Part shown: positions 44,446-55,154 of the stretch, piece by piece
Layout of the letters: the number at the start of each line of letters is the position of its first letter
Position numbering within the stretch: position 1 is the first letter of the stretch
NCBI GenBank assembly: GCA_944472135.2
Contig: OX235263.1
Location: forward strand, 23,303,379-23,367,378
Reading direction: 5' to 3'
DNA length: 64,000 bases
Source: Trichobilharzia regenti
Lineage: Eukaryota > Platyhelminthes > Trematoda > Strigeidida > Schistosomatidae
Notes under the pieces: generated by a model
Databases searched by the model: none
Seen by the model: only the letters and a program-made list of their open reading frames with translations
Told to the model about the DNA's origin: nothing
Program-made: the position numbers and the translations under genes

Positions 44446-44883
44446 TGAACCCTGGACGATTTTGATGTGGTTTTGTTCTCTGAGCTGGATAGTTAATTTG
44501 CGAAGCTTTCATCACCCTACTGGGTGACATCTTCAGCGCATACTTCAATTTGAAGTGAGCTTTTAGATTTCTCCACGAGTTTATTAATCATCTCTCCTGG
44601 TGACCTTGGACGTGATTGGTTGTTTATGTGTGTTTTCACATCTTCTAGGTTACTTGAAAACACACATAAACAACCAATCACGTCCAAGGTCACCAGGAGA
44701 GATGATTAATAAACTCGTGGAGAAATCTAAAAGCTCACTTCAAATTGAAGTATGCGCTGAAGATGTCACCCAGTAGGGTGATGAAAGCTTCGCAAATTAA
44801 CTATCCAGCTTAGAGAACAAAACCACATCAAAATCATCCACCTGAGCTACAAATCTTCTCTATCATATCTGAACCCTGGACGA
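44446..44883. mobile_element. PLE-D-derived foldback insertion
   Basis: A 410-bp insert (44460-44869) with a 14-bp target duplication TGAACCCTGGACGA (44446-44459 and 44870-44883). It consists of two 181-bp inverted arms (44458-44638 and 44655-44835, sharing two bases with the duplication) with a 16-bp spacer, then a 34-bp tail. I find one mismatch between the arms. The arms hold the PLE-D terminal-repeat words (GATGAAAGCTTCGC, AGAGAACAAAACC) and the tail CATCCACCTGAGC also borders PLE-D at 29.7 and 59.1 kb. No coding capacity. Confidence 0.85.
44753..44794 (+). ncRNA. Hammerhead-like fold in the foldback arm
   Basis: TGCG, CTGAAGA, one unpaired base, a 7-bp stem (GTCACCC with GGGTGAT), GAAA, a minimal AGCT loop, U and CGCA closing stem I. 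The mirror image lies in the other arm. The extra base and the diverged cores in relatives at 19.1 and 60.15 kb make activity doubtful. Confidence 0.35.
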
Positions 44884-45059
44884 CATGAGGAGTGGTTGGC
44901 AAGCATTCTGCCGCTGTGTCATTGTACACTGAATAATTTCTCGTAAATTTTTGTTTTTGTTCTAATGTTATGTAGATTCTGTCAAGACATTTTTATGGGC
45001 TATCCTACAATAGTCACTATTAATAATTGTTTCAGAAGACCTGGCGGATTTTCAGTTTG

Positions 45060-45400
45060 ACTACGAGCTGAATTCTACCATAGAAGTTCAATGGTCAACT
45101 AGCTTACCTTGTAACCTGAATCTTCTGGATTCGATCCCCGGTGGGATCCTGGGTGCGTACTTGTAAAACGTTCCAAAGCATGGTGCAAAAGCTGTCCAGT
45201 ACTCCCTGCTTTTCACTTGTTCTCTATTGCTGACTAGTGACTAGCTAAGTACAAGAAGAAGTTGTTGGAAGTTCTAAAGAGAAGTCATGATCACTAGGAT
45301 TCACTAGATTGGCTGTGGGGAGAAATACTCGCCAATAACATTGGCTTGTGGCCATGTTACATATCATGAATTGGAAGGAATTAGAATTGGTCTTTCTGTG
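45060..45400 (+). mobile_element. SINE-3 copy
   Basis: Head with GAAGTTCAATGGTCAACTAG and B box TGGATTCGATCCCC. The hammerhead remnant (GCGTACTTG, then AAAAGCTGTCCAGTACTCC) is badly decayed. A 5'-region segment follows the tail at 45240-45380, giving a head-to-tail order. Confidence 0.7.
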
Positions 45401-45721
45401 AATTATCTACATTTATCAGGATGTCAGTTGTATAAAATATAAGCCCAAACCTTTAAAAATGAATTTAGTTTGGACACATATATATAACTTGAATGACCTC
45501 AGTAATTACTTCTTTGATCAGGGTTTGAAACTGTATGCCCTGAAGGTGTCAATTGAAACAAAGTGAAGTAACTAACAGTGTTAAAATGTTAGGTTAATTC
45601 ACCTTTCTCCGCATATATGTGACTATATCATTTAGACGCAATCAAGGATCAATCGCATTTTTAACAGCAAGATTATTTATTGTATAGATTATTCTTGTTC
45701 TGGAGATTAAATATATTAGAT
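45401..45721. other. No recognisable gene
   Basis: No match seen. Confidence 0.5.
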
Positions 45722-45920
45722 GTGCGTCGGTGGCACAGTGGTTAGGACTCTTGCCGACCCTGCACTTGGTCCAAGGTCCGATCCCCTGCCGACGCACACC
45801 TGATATCTATGGTCGGCCTGCAAAATTTTGGCTGCCAATATCCATGCTGAAAATTCCATACTTGTACCAAAAATACAGTGTAGAATCAAGCTGTAATCAA
45901 AAAATTAAATTTAAAAAAAT
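45722..45920 (+). mobile_element. SINE-1 copy
   Basis: GTGCGTCGGTGGCACAGTGG head, B box AAGGTCCGATCCCC, standard body and A-rich end. Confidence 0.87.
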
Positions 45921-45949
45921 ATGACTGGCTGATGGAAAACAACATGTAC

Positions 45950-46725
45950 CTGTGTAGCTCAATAAAGGGGTAACCAAATGCGTAAATAGTGCAATCTTAG
46001 CCCACTTGTTAGATACTGGACACTCGGTACAACTTGACCAGGCGTTCTCAGTTATTTACTGCGTTCCTGATAATCTACCTAGAGGAACTCGACTATGTCT
46101 TCTATCGCTAGCTGAAGTGGCTGCATTCAATACCAGAAAACTGACTCTTTGTATACGAAAAAGGTATGTTCAACCGCTATGTTTACCATGGCCTACAATA
46201 AGACCAACAAATCCTCCGTAAACACTAGCATTTTAAATTCACAATTTTCTTTTCTTCTTCTATTCCCCTGTTTCATTGACAAACGTTCATTTCTGACCTT
46301 TTATGATTTCATGACCTTTCTTATGGTTTCTAGTAGCACTTTTCTAACTTATTATCGTATTTATCAAATCCTGTTCATTTCACTTCACTAAATTCATTAT
46401 TGTTATTATTTGATAATCATTCACCATTAGTACTTTTAAGTTTACACATATTAAACTATTTCACCTCATGTTTTCTCATGTTCTCATTGACTATGCATAT
46501 TCAAAGCTAACTGACTATTGTTCCATCTCATCTTACCTATACTTGTTTCACAATACACATTTCTGATATGATTCTAATTTGCATTTACTGGTTGGCTATT
46601 GTATGGCATAAATTAATGGATTTATAATTGTAGAGCCTGAAGAAGGAAAACTTTATTGAAACTGCAACTGTTCACTATAACTATTTTGTTCTGGAAATCA
46701 CTAGCAGTGTTTATGCAGTCTAAAA
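45950..46725 (+). mobile_element. PLE relic related to PLE-B
   Basis: Plus strand. GIY-YIG C-terminal coding at 46006-46221 (LLDTGHSVQLDQAFSVIYCV, then LCIRKRYVQPLCLPWP). The 3' flank ends with a hammerhead-like stretch at 46634-46680: GAGC, CTGAAGA, GAAA and GTTC in order, but stem III does not form well. Confidence 0.7.
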
Positions 46726-46736
46726 TATTATCTATG

Positions 46737-47105
46737 TGCACACCCGAGGTTGACATATCGGCTTCTTGTGCAGATGCTTTGACGATGTCTGGGCATGTCA
46801 TTAGAAGTTACTTGGTGGATAGTGACTAGCAGTGGAATCTAAGATGCTCATTTCGTCCCATTTAGGACTCGTCGGCTGGATGTATCTGCAGTCAGTAGTG
46901 ATGTTCCCACCGAGGTTCGAACCCAGTGCCCATAGTTTCAAACGCCCCAAATAGTACGAAATGCGCATCCCAGATTCCACTGCTAGTTACTATCCACCAA
47001 GTAACTTCTAACTACATGGCAAGACATTGTCGAAGCGTCTACACAGGAAGCCGACATGTCAACCTGAGACCGAGCACTTCGGTCAAATCAATCGACAGGA
47101 AAATC
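46737..47105. mobile_element. Inverted pair of SINE-4 (Sm-alpha-like) copies
   Basis: Minus-strand copy 46737-46945 joined head-on to a plus-strand 3' half 46946-47105. The minus copy has B box GGGTTCGAACCTCGG and a hammerhead (46831-46890). The plus piece starts inside stem II (CCCCAAATAGTACGAAATGC) and runs through GATTCCACTGCTAG. Confidence 0.8.
46831..46890 (-). ncRNA. Sm-alpha-like hammerhead ribozyme, minus copy
   Basis: Minus strand: ACATCCAG, core CCGACGA, stem II GTCC/GGAC with loop TAAAT, GAAA, TGAGCA, TC, then a degraded stem I strand. Compared with the known Schistosoma SINE hammerhead, the second core base is C instead of T, which should abolish cleavage; the other essential core bases remain. 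Confidence 0.75.
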
Positions 47106-47144
47106 TAAAATTCAATCAAATAATTAATATGACCCATCACATAA

Positions 47145-47340
47145 GAGGTGGCTGTCGTGGCTCAAGTTGTCTAGTGGATAATGCTTTGGCGTTTCAAACT
47201 AGGGGCACTGGGTTCAAGCCTCAGTGGGAACATCATCACTCACTGAGTAGTGCAGGTACATCCAGATGACCAGTCCCACATAGGACGAAATGCGCATCCT
47301 GGAATTCACTGCTAGTCACCATTCACCAAGTACCTTCTTA
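47145..47340 (+). mobile_element. SINE-4 (Sm-alpha-like), near full-length
   Basis: tRNA-like head with TCAAGTTGTCTAGTGGATAA as A box region and GGGTTCAAGCCTCAG as B box, followed by CATCATCACTCACTGAGTAG and the hammerhead. This order matches the described Schistosoma Sm-alpha family. Confidence 0.85.
47252..47312 (+). ncRNA. Sm-alpha-like hammerhead ribozyme, plus copy
   Basis: GGTACATCCAG, core ATGACCA, stem II GTCC/GGAC with loop CACATA, GAAA, the self-complementary ATGCGCAT, C, then CTGGAATTCACTGC. Stem II, GAAA and stem III are intact. Three of seven core bases differ, including two essential ones, so this copy is inactive. Confidence 0.8.
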
Positions 47341-47439
47341 TGTGCAAACCGTTTCTTTTTTAGTAACAGGTACTTTTAGAAAAAAAATTAATATATTTTG
47401 ATGTTACAATTTTAACATATGTCATTCAAGTATTGGTTT

Positions 47440-47770
47440 TGTAGGAATTTTTGTCTGATTGGTTGGTTGGAGGATTTCATCACGAGCTGACATCTGCTAG
47501 ACAACCACTGGAAAACCAACTGGGAGTACTGAATAGCTGTTTCGTTCGCCTAGTTCGGGACTCTTATTCAGCAGTACATACCCACCGCCAGGGTTTGAAC
47601 CCACGACCTTCTTGTTACCAGGCGAGCTAGCTCGTAGACCATTAGTCCACTGGGACGCGACCCAACGGCCAACAGCGTTCTAGTGGGAAGCCTTGACCAG
47701 TAGTGTACAGCAGGTCGAAGGTGAGGCAGTAATTCATCGAATAAGACATTGGTTAGTGGTCGCACTATGT
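47440..47770 (-). mobile_element. SINE-3 copy
   Basis: Tail at 47455-47520, hammerhead remnant at 47525-47580 (reverse of GTACTGCTGAATAAGAGTCC, then ACGAAACAGCTATT), B box near 47595. It is followed at once by a plus-strand copy. Confidence 0.8.
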
Positions 47771-47771
47771 C

Positions 47772-48010
47772 ATGAAATGTCAGAATTTAGAATTCATGGG
47801 CTGGCCATTGGATCAGATCCCAGTGGCCCAATGGTCTCCGAGCTAGCTCACCTCGTAATCCGAAGGTCCTGAATTCGAACCTCCTGTGGTGGTTGCATAC
47901 TGCCGAATAAGAGTATTAAATTAGGCGTACGAAATAGCTGTCCAGTACTTCAATGCTGGTTTTCCAATGATTCTCCAACCGACGTCAGCTCATGATGAAA
48001 TCGTGCAGAC
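47772..48010 (+). mobile_element. SINE-3 copy
   Basis: A box CCAGTGGCCCAATGG, B box TGAATTCGAACC, hammerhead remnant 47905-47955 (ATACTGCCGAATAAGAG, then ACGAAATAGCTGTCCAGTAC), tail GCTCATGATGAAATCGTGC. Confidence 0.8.
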
Positions 48011-48552
48011 AACATATCTCATTCATTTTACAGTAATTATTGTTTTTACTCCTCATAACTGCATGATGCCTCACTTTAATTTGTCTAATATCATAATATC
48101 TTTCATATTAGTGATTGCATTACTGCCGCCCATTACAACCTCATTAATGCAGTACTCGGATCCCTAAAACTAAAAGTACTTGAAATATCACAAACATCTG
48201 GAAATATTTTTAAGCAGTAGGTGGTTAATGAGGGGAAACAAGTAAAGTGGTTAAAACAGTATGAAAATAAACAAATTCACAGGATAGTTTAAAATTCAAC
48301 TAACACTTTAACTATATCCACAGTCATCCTATAAAGTTTGGTATACTGATAATTTTAATTGATATTTTAAATGATTTAAAATAACCATTAACATTTTTTT
48401 AAAAAGACTGATGATGAAGTTCATTAGTCAGTCTTATAAGAGAATAATCTTTGTACTCTCAAATACATCTAAAATAAACTAATAACCTTGAAGAAATATA
48501 CTTACAAACATATCAGAACCAATAAATCACTCGATCCTTTACAAGGACATAT
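48011..48552. other. No recognisable gene
   Basis: AT-rich with short ATT runs; no trusted ORF. Confidence 0.5.
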
Positions 48553-49005
48553 AAGGACATTGATTGATAGAATTCAGTCTGCAGCACAGATAGGACTAGA
48601 CATATTGCACTAATTACTAACTTGTATCCAATCAAAAATATCTCATACATTCCTACTGGAGGTCGATTGCTAGCTCAAATAGCTCAACGGTAACGTCTCT
48701 AATTGAAATACTGGGTGATTTGAGTTTGAATCTCAAAAGCAACAGGAGCTCCTTCAAGGTTGCAGATACTCCTTGCTGACTGGTGAGTGAGTGCCAACTA
48801 GCACGAAACCTAGGTGTATCAAAGGCTTCTTGTCGATTGCCCTCACCCATCTGACACCAACAATTCACAGTGTACCGTAATGGTGAGCCACCTGGAATGG
48901 TAGGCACGCTGAAAATTTGACTGATAAAATTCAGTCTGCACCAAAGATAGGATTAAACACACTACCCTAGTTACTGACCGGTGTTCAATCAAAAAAACAA
49001 TCAAG
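48553..49005 (+). mobile_element. SINE-5, tail-then-full-unit dimer
   Basis: A tail (48553-48640, GATAGAATTCAGTCTG) precedes a full unit: A box ATAGCTCAACGG near 48680, B box GAGTTTGAATCTC near 48723, hammerhead 48771-48825, second tail 48918-49005 (GATAAAATTCAGTCTG). The hammerhead keeps stem II GTGC/GCAC, GAAA and the palindromic ACCTAGGT, but the core is split by inserted bases (CTGACTGGTGAGTGA). Confidence 0.78.
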
Positions 49006-49114
49006 GCCTTTTATCCACAAAATTTCATAATCCTGTTTCAGGGTATACCCTACTGTATACCAGTTTACCTACTGTAAGTAGCCCTGTAGTTGATATGCAT
49101 GTGGCGGTGTTTCC

Positions 49115-49380
49115 GTTCGTGTGTCAGTGACACAGCGGTGGGATGCTCATCAACCACGCCTTATTTGGTCCAGGGTTCTATCCCTGGCCACAGACGCAAT
49201 CCCTTACCTCGCTAAGCCAGTAATAACACTGGTAAAGAGGAAAGTTTGAGCATGAGACTAGCAACCCCATCTCGTAAAAATAAGTACCACTACTAGTGAG
49301 AATTCAATTCTCTACCGTGAAGAAGCCCTATGTTCCACTGGGGACGTGAAGGAATTTTTAAAAAAATAAATAATTAAAAC
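49115..49380 (+). mobile_element. SINE-2 copy
   Basis: A box region GTCAGTGACACAGCGG, B box GGGTTCTATCCC, tail CCCTATGTTCCACTGGGGAC near 49328 and an A-rich end. Confidence 0.83.
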
Positions 49381-50009
49381 GTTTCCTTTCGCCACTGTCA
49401 TTTGAAATGTTACGCATATATACACAAATGACCACCTGAAATTGACTCAGTGTTTTAATAGGCAGATATTTTCGTTGTTATACTTTCTAATCGAATCTCG
49501 GTAGAACTCTTCAGCTGAATACTCCACATACACTTATCAACTGCTTTTACTGTGGTTACTATGATTAGGTTATTCTACCCCTAAGTATTGCTTATATTCT
49601 TGTTTCAGTTAAAACTGTCTCCCGTAATCGCTATTATTATCGCTCAATTTTCAATTTATGATATTTTAAAGTTCTTTCTCTGATAATTAGCTGTTTATTT
49701 TAGTGGTGTCACTGAACCGTAATCCGTTATGATTCTCATTTTAATCCCATGTACTCGTTCCCCCTTGTAAAACCTTCTCACCTCTCGTTTTGCATGGCTC
49801 ATTTAATGCAGTTTATTTACTTATCAGTCATATATCTCCTATTGTAAGTCTAATGGTATACATGTGTCACTGTATGCGGATTAATCAATTAAAGAGTTCT
49901 ACAGAAATTTGATGAATTCCATTATGAATATGAGAATAGAACTTGTGCACTTTCGTGGTGCAGTATAATTCCATTGTGGATAAAAATGTTATTCTGATAA
50001 AGTCTCACA
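49381..50009. other. No recognisable gene
   Basis: No trusted ORF and no repeat match noted. Confidence 0.5.
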
Positions 50010-50600
50010 CTGTGTTGTATAGTAATATTTACTGATAACCACGTTTCGAGCACAATTTATTACAACTTCTCATAATCATATCATATCAAGTTACTCACAC
50101 GACTTTCCAAATTCGTTTATATAATAATTACATTATTTTTCCTTTCTTGATTTGATTGGTGGTAATATTTTCCGAATTTCTGGTATGAGTGATGAGTCAT
50201 TCCTACTGCATGGGTTGGGTGTAGATTCCATGAGCAAAGATTCAGTTATCAACCTCTCTTTCTCTTCACCTACTTATATTACTTTTTAGAATTTTAATCC
50301 TCTCCTACCAACTTATTGTGTAGTTGTGTGTCAACGCATGCAGTAGAAATGCATTTAGGGGGTATTTAAAACTAGAAACTCACTCAGGTAAGACACGTTC
50401 TGCAGGTTAAAGGTCCCTGTAGGTTGACCCAATTAGACAAAATAATGTAGGCTACAGAATACCTTGCAATGACCGTCAGTGAGGTCAACTACATAGGTCA
50501 AACCAGTAGATCAGGGGTAGTCAGGCTATCCGAACATTGTCAGGATTTAGCTAAGGCTAGAATGGCTGACCTCACGAATTCGTTGAACATTGCTTAATTA
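50010..50600 (+). mobile_element. PLE-G relic with GIY-YIG start
   Basis: Terminal region (50030-50330) shared with 12.1 and 22.2 kb, then decayed coding at 50450-50600: YRIPCNDRQ with a frameshift, VNYIGQTSRSGVVRLSEH and LAKARMADLTNSL. This is the GIY-YIG core with its arginine helix. Confidence 0.65.
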
Positions 50601-50605
50601 ATGTT

Positions 50606-50635
50606 TACTGTGGAATCAAGCTGTAATAAAAATAT
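50606..50635 (+). repeat. SINE-1 3' end fragment
   Basis: TGTGGAATCAAGCTGTAAT plus an A-rich end, the exact SINE-1 terminus, with no body. Confidence 0.6.
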
Positions 50636-50761
50636 TGAATTATTATTTGAACGGTCACACACTACACTAATGCCGACAAATCAGCATGAAGAATATTATG
50701 TCACATAAAAGACATAATGATTGGATGCGTAAATTATTTGCGGATAGTTTTTCATCAGCTA

Positions 50762-51560
50762 CTGCTGTTTCCTTTGATTCCGAGTGGAATATAAGGTCTC
50801 AGAAACACATTGCCTTTTCATTTTGTTCGCTACATTTTTCTTTTGGCTAGCTGTCCATAGTCTTGCATTTCCTCCTAATGCGATGTGCTCCATGCCACTC
50901 TCGGACTTGCATCTATCTCGTCATTTCCTATTCGGGTTCCATTCAAGGGCTTGTCTAACATGTGATGCTATTAAACGGTCTCCTCAGCGAGTGTCCTATC
51001 CACCTTCATATCCCAAGTATATTTATCAGGAGATAGTTTTCGGCTAGTTTATTGCCAGAGTTGCTTGTGGTTAAAAGCAGTGAACTGACACTAGTATTGA
51101 CGATCCAAATTTCCTCCCAATTGTTCTTCAGCGCAATAGATTTCCACATTAATTTCAGATGAATGAAGATATCTCTTGCCTTTCAGATCCTGACTGACTA
51201 CGAAATCCTCATCTGTGCTGCCTAGATAAGTAGAGCAGGTGACTAGCTTTAGATTTCTTCCAGTGGCAGTGATTGACACTTATTATTGGTCAGGTATCTT
51301 CACCACCTCTTTTTCTCTTTGTCTAATAGAAATCGCTACTACCTCTTCTGCTAACTTGTTGGTTTCCACCGGTAGGTCTTGGAGTTTGCCAGAGTCTTAT
51401 CGTCAATCCAACGTGTTTCTGTCTTCTCTTACTTTCTGTAGTCTACGTCATGATCCAGTTCACTACTAAAATCGTGAATAACATCATCATCATCAAGGAT
51501 AGTAGGCGGCAGCGGTCGCGGCCTTGTCTGACTCCGGTCTTCACTTCAAAAGGCTTTAAC
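50762..51560 (-). mobile_element. Old RTE-1-like LINE relic
   Basis: Minus-strand, frameshifted C-terminal half and tail of an RTE-1 relative; order of blocks matches 11165-12060 and the intact LINE at 62-63 kb. It lies tandem to the next LINE in the same orientation. Confidence 0.6.
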
Positions 51561-51571
51561 CATTTTTATAT

Positions 51572-53345
51572 TGATATTATTATTATATCCTTTAATTCCT
51601 AGAGGAACATAGGGCTTCAGGCACGCGTCTGCATTGCCTTCGGTTTTCTGCCAACTTTTTCACTCCGCTCCAAGTCTGCCTACATGCTTTCATTTCCTCT
51701 TCACATGACCTCCTCCAAGTCACCCTTGCACGACCACTCGAATGCTTGTCTAGTGATGTCACTTGATGGTTTCCTCAGAGTATGGCCAGCCAATCCATCT
51801 CCATTTCTTCCTGACTTTTTGTTTCACAATCGGTTCCTGCTCAGTTGGTTCACTTCCAGAGATCCCTGTTGCTGATTTTTTCTGGTCATCTGATCTTGAG
51901 TGAAGTACTGAGTGAAGACAGCTGTTAATGAAGGTCTGTAGTTTGTTCGAAGTGCGCTTCGTCACACAGCAGCAAGTCTCTGATCAGTATAGTAAGCAGC
52001 TCTGACTTCACTTTGTAGTTGAAAATCCGGATCTTATTTTCGTTTTCATGCAGAGTGCTGTTGACCTCCATACAGACTTGAGAGTAATGAAAACTCGTCT
52101 TGCTTTCCTGATCATCGCAGCTTTGATATCCTCATCAGTTCCGTCTGCCTGTAGTTGAAACGATGCTTCCCAGGTAGGTGGGTAGGTAAAGGAGGTTGTT
52201 TCTTTCAGCTTCCTCCCATTTATGCTGGCTGATTGTTGTTGTTGCTGTCACTGTTGGTGTTGGCCAGGAATCTTCATCACCTACCTCTGTTTTCTCTATG
52301 TTCACCTGTAGTCCTATCTTTGATGCTTCTTCTTCTGTGAACTTGCTGCTTTTCACTTGCATATCTTACAGTTTGTAGGAAATCAGACATATATCATCGG
52401 CGAAGTCCAGATTCTCCAAGTCTCTTTTTGTGTGAGTCCATTTTATGCCTGTTTCCTCATTGCTCGCTGTTTGTCGCATTATCCAATCTACTGCTATCAG
52501 GAAAATCATTGGCGATGGTAGGCAGCCAGCCAGCCTTGCCTTACTCCCGTCCTCGCTTCTTCGAAGGATTCCGTAAGTTTCCCGTTGTGGATTACTTGGC
52601 ATCCAGCATTGTCGTACAACTGTTGGATGAGATGTATAATTGTCGATGACACCCCGTAGTAGCAAAGTAGTTGCCAAATCACCTCTCGATCGACGCTGTC
52701 GAAGGCCTTTTCAAAGTCGATGAAGTTGAAATAGAGAGGTGACTGCCACCATTCCAAGCTTTGTTCAATGATGATCCGTAGTGTGGTGATTTGATCAATA
52801 CATGACTTGTTTCTCCTGAATCCAGCTTGTTCCGGTCGAAGTTTTTCATCCAGTATGGCGTGTTTGATTCTCTCCGGGATGATGCAGATAGTTTAGTATT
52901 TTGCTTGGGATTGACAGGAGCATAATTCCGCGCCAGTTCTTGCATTGACTTTAGTCTCCTTTCTTTGGTAGTTTGAATAAGTATCCTTTCTTCCAGTCCT
53001 CAGGTACTTTGCCCTCTTTCCACACCTTCTCCAGTGGTGATGGCGTCACCAAGTCCGCTGTTGTCTCTGGGTCCATTTTCAATGCTTCTGCTGGGATTCC
53101 ATCTGGTCCTACTGCTTTTCCAGCTTTTAGCGTCTTGATTGCCTTCTGGACTTCTGATTTCGTCGAGGAGTTGGTATTCTTGGGCACGTTGTAGGTAGCG
53201 GTCGATTTAGAAGTCTTTTGAAGTGTTCAGCCCAGTGTTTTCTTTACTCCACCTCTTTGGTGATTAACCTTCCATTGTCATGCTTTACTGGCTTAATCTG
53301 TTACGAACTTTTGCCTGATCGGCGCCTAGTTGTTTGATTGAGTTT
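51572..53345 (-). mobile_element. RTE-1 LINE, 5'-truncated, decayed
   Basis: Minus strand. From 5' to 3': linker (EVEKLN-type, near 53300), AGKAVGPDGIPAEAL near 53110, PEDWKKGYLFKLPKKGD at 52951, INFEKAFDSVDR-type motif A near 52700 (NFIDFEKAFDSVDREV), RTGVRQGWLAAY near 52540, LENLDFADDICLIS near 52390, IGLQVNIEKTE near 52310, and the KKWRWIGW block near 51800. The tail CCCTATGTTCCTCTAGGAAT lies at 51596-51620. Frameshifts are many. It is a sister of the 12.5-kb copy. Confidence 0.87.
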
Positions 53346-54454
53346 TTCGAGGTCTCCTTTGCCTTTTATATTAGCTCGTCATAAAAAGAGAAAACAAATG
53401 TGCACAGAAATTAGTTTAGATCGCAATAGAAATGTCAACTATGCCCACTACTTCTCCCCTTTCTTCTCTCTCTCTTCTTCACCTCAGTTTATTACATCAC
53501 ATAGCCTAAATGTTTGTCAAAGAAACAGTTCACTTAAGAGAGAGATATGCGCACTTTTCACCCAACAAAAAAGAAAGCACAAAAAATAAACGACAATGTA
53601 ACAACAGAAGCGTTTCATTTCACCCTATTTCTGTTCTTTCTTTTTACACACAAAAACCAGATTTTGACCATAATATTGTCAGTTAGTTAGTTAGTTAGTT
53701 AGTTAGTTACTTAGTTATGTGACTATTAATGACACAAGAACACCCATACCAAAAAACAAATGTGATTGATTACACTAAGACCACAGATTAGTTGTGTTTC
53801 AGAATGGATGAAAGTCAGGAAAGAAAGGGGGCTGGTGGAAAAGATGTTGGAATACGGCGGAATGGGGTGTTTTGGGGGAGGAGCGCCGTTACTAAAATTA
53901 ACTTTGACAATTTTGATCAGTGTACACATTAATTACTTTTTTTCTCTTGCTTGCAAGTACAACGTAATCAACTTTGAAGAAAATACAACAACAAGATGTG
54001 TTCACAAAATTTTCTTTTTCTTTTTATTTCTGTGGTTTGTGAAAGTAACTATCAGCATTACAACACATGTGATATGTTGTAGGATACCTATAGAGGTTGT
54101 CACTTACATTCACTTTCCCCTCCCTCCCTACCTACCGATTTCGAACAGAATAAATTTTTAAGTTATTTGTGTTATTTAACTTTGACTTTTGTTATTTAAT
54201 TTATTATTTTCTTTCTGTGAAAGTACATCTCCTTTTTGGGCTTTAACAGTGACATTAAGTTTTGTGGAAAAAAAGCTTTTTTCACATATGTTTACGTCAG
54301 CTGGATAACTACTAGAAAGATCCTAATGTTGCCTACTTTTCAAAAATAAATATATATTGCGGTTTAACTAAAGATCAAACAGGCGTTACATTATTGATCT
54401 CACTTAAAATTGGCTAACACATTCAGCTATCTAATAAGTGAAGTAATGATACTT
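53346..54454. other. Repeat-poor stretch
   Basis: Contains a pyrimidine run ending CACCTCAG (53460-53484), acceptor-like, and a (GTTA)n tandem at 53683-53715 like that in the 5' part of the PDZ gene. No coding exon could be supported on either strand. Confidence 0.4.
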
Positions 54455-54960
54455 CCCTGTAACGGCAACAAATCTCCTTTCCTCTGTCATCACCTTCAAT
54501 TGGCTCCACATTTGCTCATAAGCTTTTATTCCTAGTTCATGAGATCTTCATATGATCTTCGGATATCTAATACATCGCTTTGCATTCCTATTTCCCTTAA
54601 TAGACTGCCTAGAGTGTAAAGCCATTTGAATTTCCCATTTCCCCTTGTTGAGTGATTGATTATTGACTGGTTAGCTGAATAGCAGAACTCCTTGTTGCTT
54701 ATCTATTCTAATCGGCCGATTATCTTAATTATCGCGCTGGTAATGATGAAAGTCTTCAGCTTGTTAGAAATGTTCTTTGTAACGTGTGCACCTGGAACGT
54801 TTAGAAACAGTGACTTGGCGTTTTCGCATTAGAAACTCAGGTGTTGTTCCTTCTGATGAGTGGCATAGATTTACAGAGTGATTTCAAAGTAAATGATGCC
54901 AGTTTTGATTTCCCGATTCAATGCCAGTTAGCTGGCCTTGAAATTATCATCCATGCTCAT
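54455..54960 (-). mobile_element. Very old RTE-1-like LINE relic
   Basis: Faint minus-strand match in the same block order as 30045-30900 (GCTCATAAGCTTTTATTC; AGACTGCCTAGAGTGTAAAG; GATGAAAGTCTTCAGCTTGT). No open frame. Confidence 0.45.
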
Positions 54961-55154
54961 ATTAGGACAATGTAGAAATATGAATTAATAAAAACCGCCT
55001 GTTTAAATTCTTCTGTAGACGTGCTGAACACTGTATCACAATGATAGAAAAGTTGGATATCTATAACTATCGTATCTAAATAAATTCTTAAAATATAGTA
55101 TACACTATAGCATTGCTAACAATCTTAAGATTCATGTTACGCATTAGATATTTT

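Larger units (their letters stand above)
44261..44926 (-). mobile_element. SINE-2 split by a foldback element
   Basis: Minus-strand SINE-2 in two pieces (44261-44459 and 44884-44926). The B-box region GAACCCTGGACGA is now duplicated on either side of the inserted foldback. Confidence 0.85.

Noticed and set aside
45722..45920. Hammerhead in SINE-1
   Set aside because: CTGATATC occurs but no GAAA with pairable stems follows, and no copy improves on it.
53766..54161. 131-codon plus-strand ORF
   Set aside because: No recognisable domain, biased composition and no splice context; treated as chance.
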